Source: Ideonella sp. (GTDB taxonomy: Bacteria; Pseudomonadota; Gammaproteobacteria; Burkholderiales; Burkholderiaceae_C). Taken from it: a stretch of 64,000 nucleotides of DNA. Below, piece after piece: positions 63,676 to 64,000 of the stretch (position 1 is the stretch's first letter; each line of letters starts with the position of its first letter). The stretch lies in the NCBI GenBank assembly GCA_016721465.1, contig JADKIA010000003.1, positions 186,001 through 250,000 on the forward strand, read 5' to 3'. The notes beneath the pieces are model-generated. The model saw nothing but the letters and a program-made list of their open reading frames with translations, ran no database searches and had not been told where the DNA came from. The position numbers and the translations under genes were made by a program.

Positions 63676-64000
63676 TCAGGTCTTCCACGCCTGGGTGCGG
63701 TGGTCCACCCAGCGCGACAGGCCCATGAACAGGAGGGTGGCCAAGGTGTTGGCCGCGGCAATCATGATCGCGCAGGCGGCGGCCGCGCCGATCTCGCCGG
63801 CCTCGTCCAGATTCAGGATGGCGATGGCCGCCACCTTGGTCTCGGGCGAGTACAGGAACACCACGGCCGAGATGGTGGTCATGGCGTTGATGAAGAAATA
63901 GCGCGCGATGTCCACCAGCGCTGGCGTGCAGATCGGCAGCGTCACGCGCCAGAAGGTCTTGTAGAAAGGCACCTTCAATGAGGCCGAGACGGCCTCGAAT
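63676..64000 (-). CDS. ABC transporter permease, probable 2-aminoethylphosphonate uptake; 5' end outside window
   Basis: The C-terminal 107 residues of a permease; the frame is open to the window edge. The EAA-type loop (EAVSASLKVPFYKTFWRVTLP region) and two helices (RYFFINAMTTISAVVFLY and IMIAAANTLATLLFMGL) are visible. The segment FLYSPETKVAAIAILNLDE resembles permeases of 2-aminoethylphosphonate ABC systems. Adjacent phnW supports that substrate. The other transporter genes would lie beyond 64 kb. Confidence 0.82.
   Translation of the reverse strand, partial: FEAVSASLKVPFYKTFWRVTLPICTPALVDIARYFFINAMTTISAVVFLYSPETKVAAIAILNLDEAGEIGAAAACAIMIAAANTLATLLFMGLSRWVDHRTQAWKT

Overview
The window reads as a chromosome segment from a GC-rich betaproteobacterium of the order Burkholderiales, probably near the Rubrivivax/Ideonella/Leptothrix (Sphaerotilaceae) group. 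The evidence is gene order: the hisI-hisE-HIT-tatABC run, petABC followed by sspA-sspB and tRNA-Thr, DciA-M23-secA-argJ, ubiE/ubiJ/ubiB and DUF502-aspS-nudB-clsB. The placement is inference; no rRNA is present. Almost all of the window is coding, and many genes overlap by ATGA or TGATG.

Layout. 0-7 kb: end of a DUF815 ATPase, mutT, hisI, hisE, a HIT protein, tatABC, a periplasmic trypsin-like protease, a Nif3 protein and pdxA. 7-10 kb: a DUF1631 protein and mscL (minus strand). 10-14.5 kb: petABC (cytochrome bc1) closed by a clear terminator, sspA-sspB and tRNA-Thr(TGT). 14.5-21.6 kb: DciA-like DUF721, an M23 peptidase, secA, argJ and an MFS exporter. 21.6-26.8 kb: ugpBAEC-ugpQ for glycerol-3-phosphate and glycerophosphodiesters (minus strand). 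27-32 kb: a 1318-residue FAD/Fe-S oxidoreductase, a DUF971 protein and ubiE. 32.3-37.9 kb: an EpsD-type foldase and a four-gene nucleotide-sugar operon (galE, manC, rfbB, rfbA) sitting between ubiE and ubiJ-ubiB. 38-45 kb: ubiJ, ubiB, a Na+/solute symporter, an FmdB protein, DUF502, aspS and an AbrB/Doc toxin-antitoxin pair. 45.5-53 kb: DAHP synthase, nudB, an EEP-family nuclease, clsB, a ligase-associated exonuclease, a DNA-ligase homologue and a FeeM-type N-acyltransferase. 53.2-64 kb: one long minus-strand run holding phosphonate genes (permease, phnW, a PbfA-like PLP enzyme), a glutamine synthetase-like/Fe-ADH/amidotransferase/ALDH set, a HAD phosphatase and the secretin-assembly pair gspA/gspB.

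Most interesting points. (1) The ATP-dependent DNA ligase homologue at 50.4-52.1 kb is full length but has lost the adenylated lysine and most other catalytic motif residues, while its overlapping partner exonuclease looks intact: a probable pseudoenzyme. (2) Between phnW and the PbfA-like gene lies a four-enzyme set matching gamma-glutamylation, oxidation and deglutamylation of an amino alcohol, so phosphonate and amino-alcohol catabolism may share a transcript. (3) A 105-bp palindromic MITE-like element ends on the stop codon of ugpQ.

Caution on sequence quality: petB, secA and ugpB each carry a one-base loss in a short G or C run that breaks an otherwise conserved protein. Two of these genes are normally essential, so uncorrected homopolymer errors are the likeliest cause.
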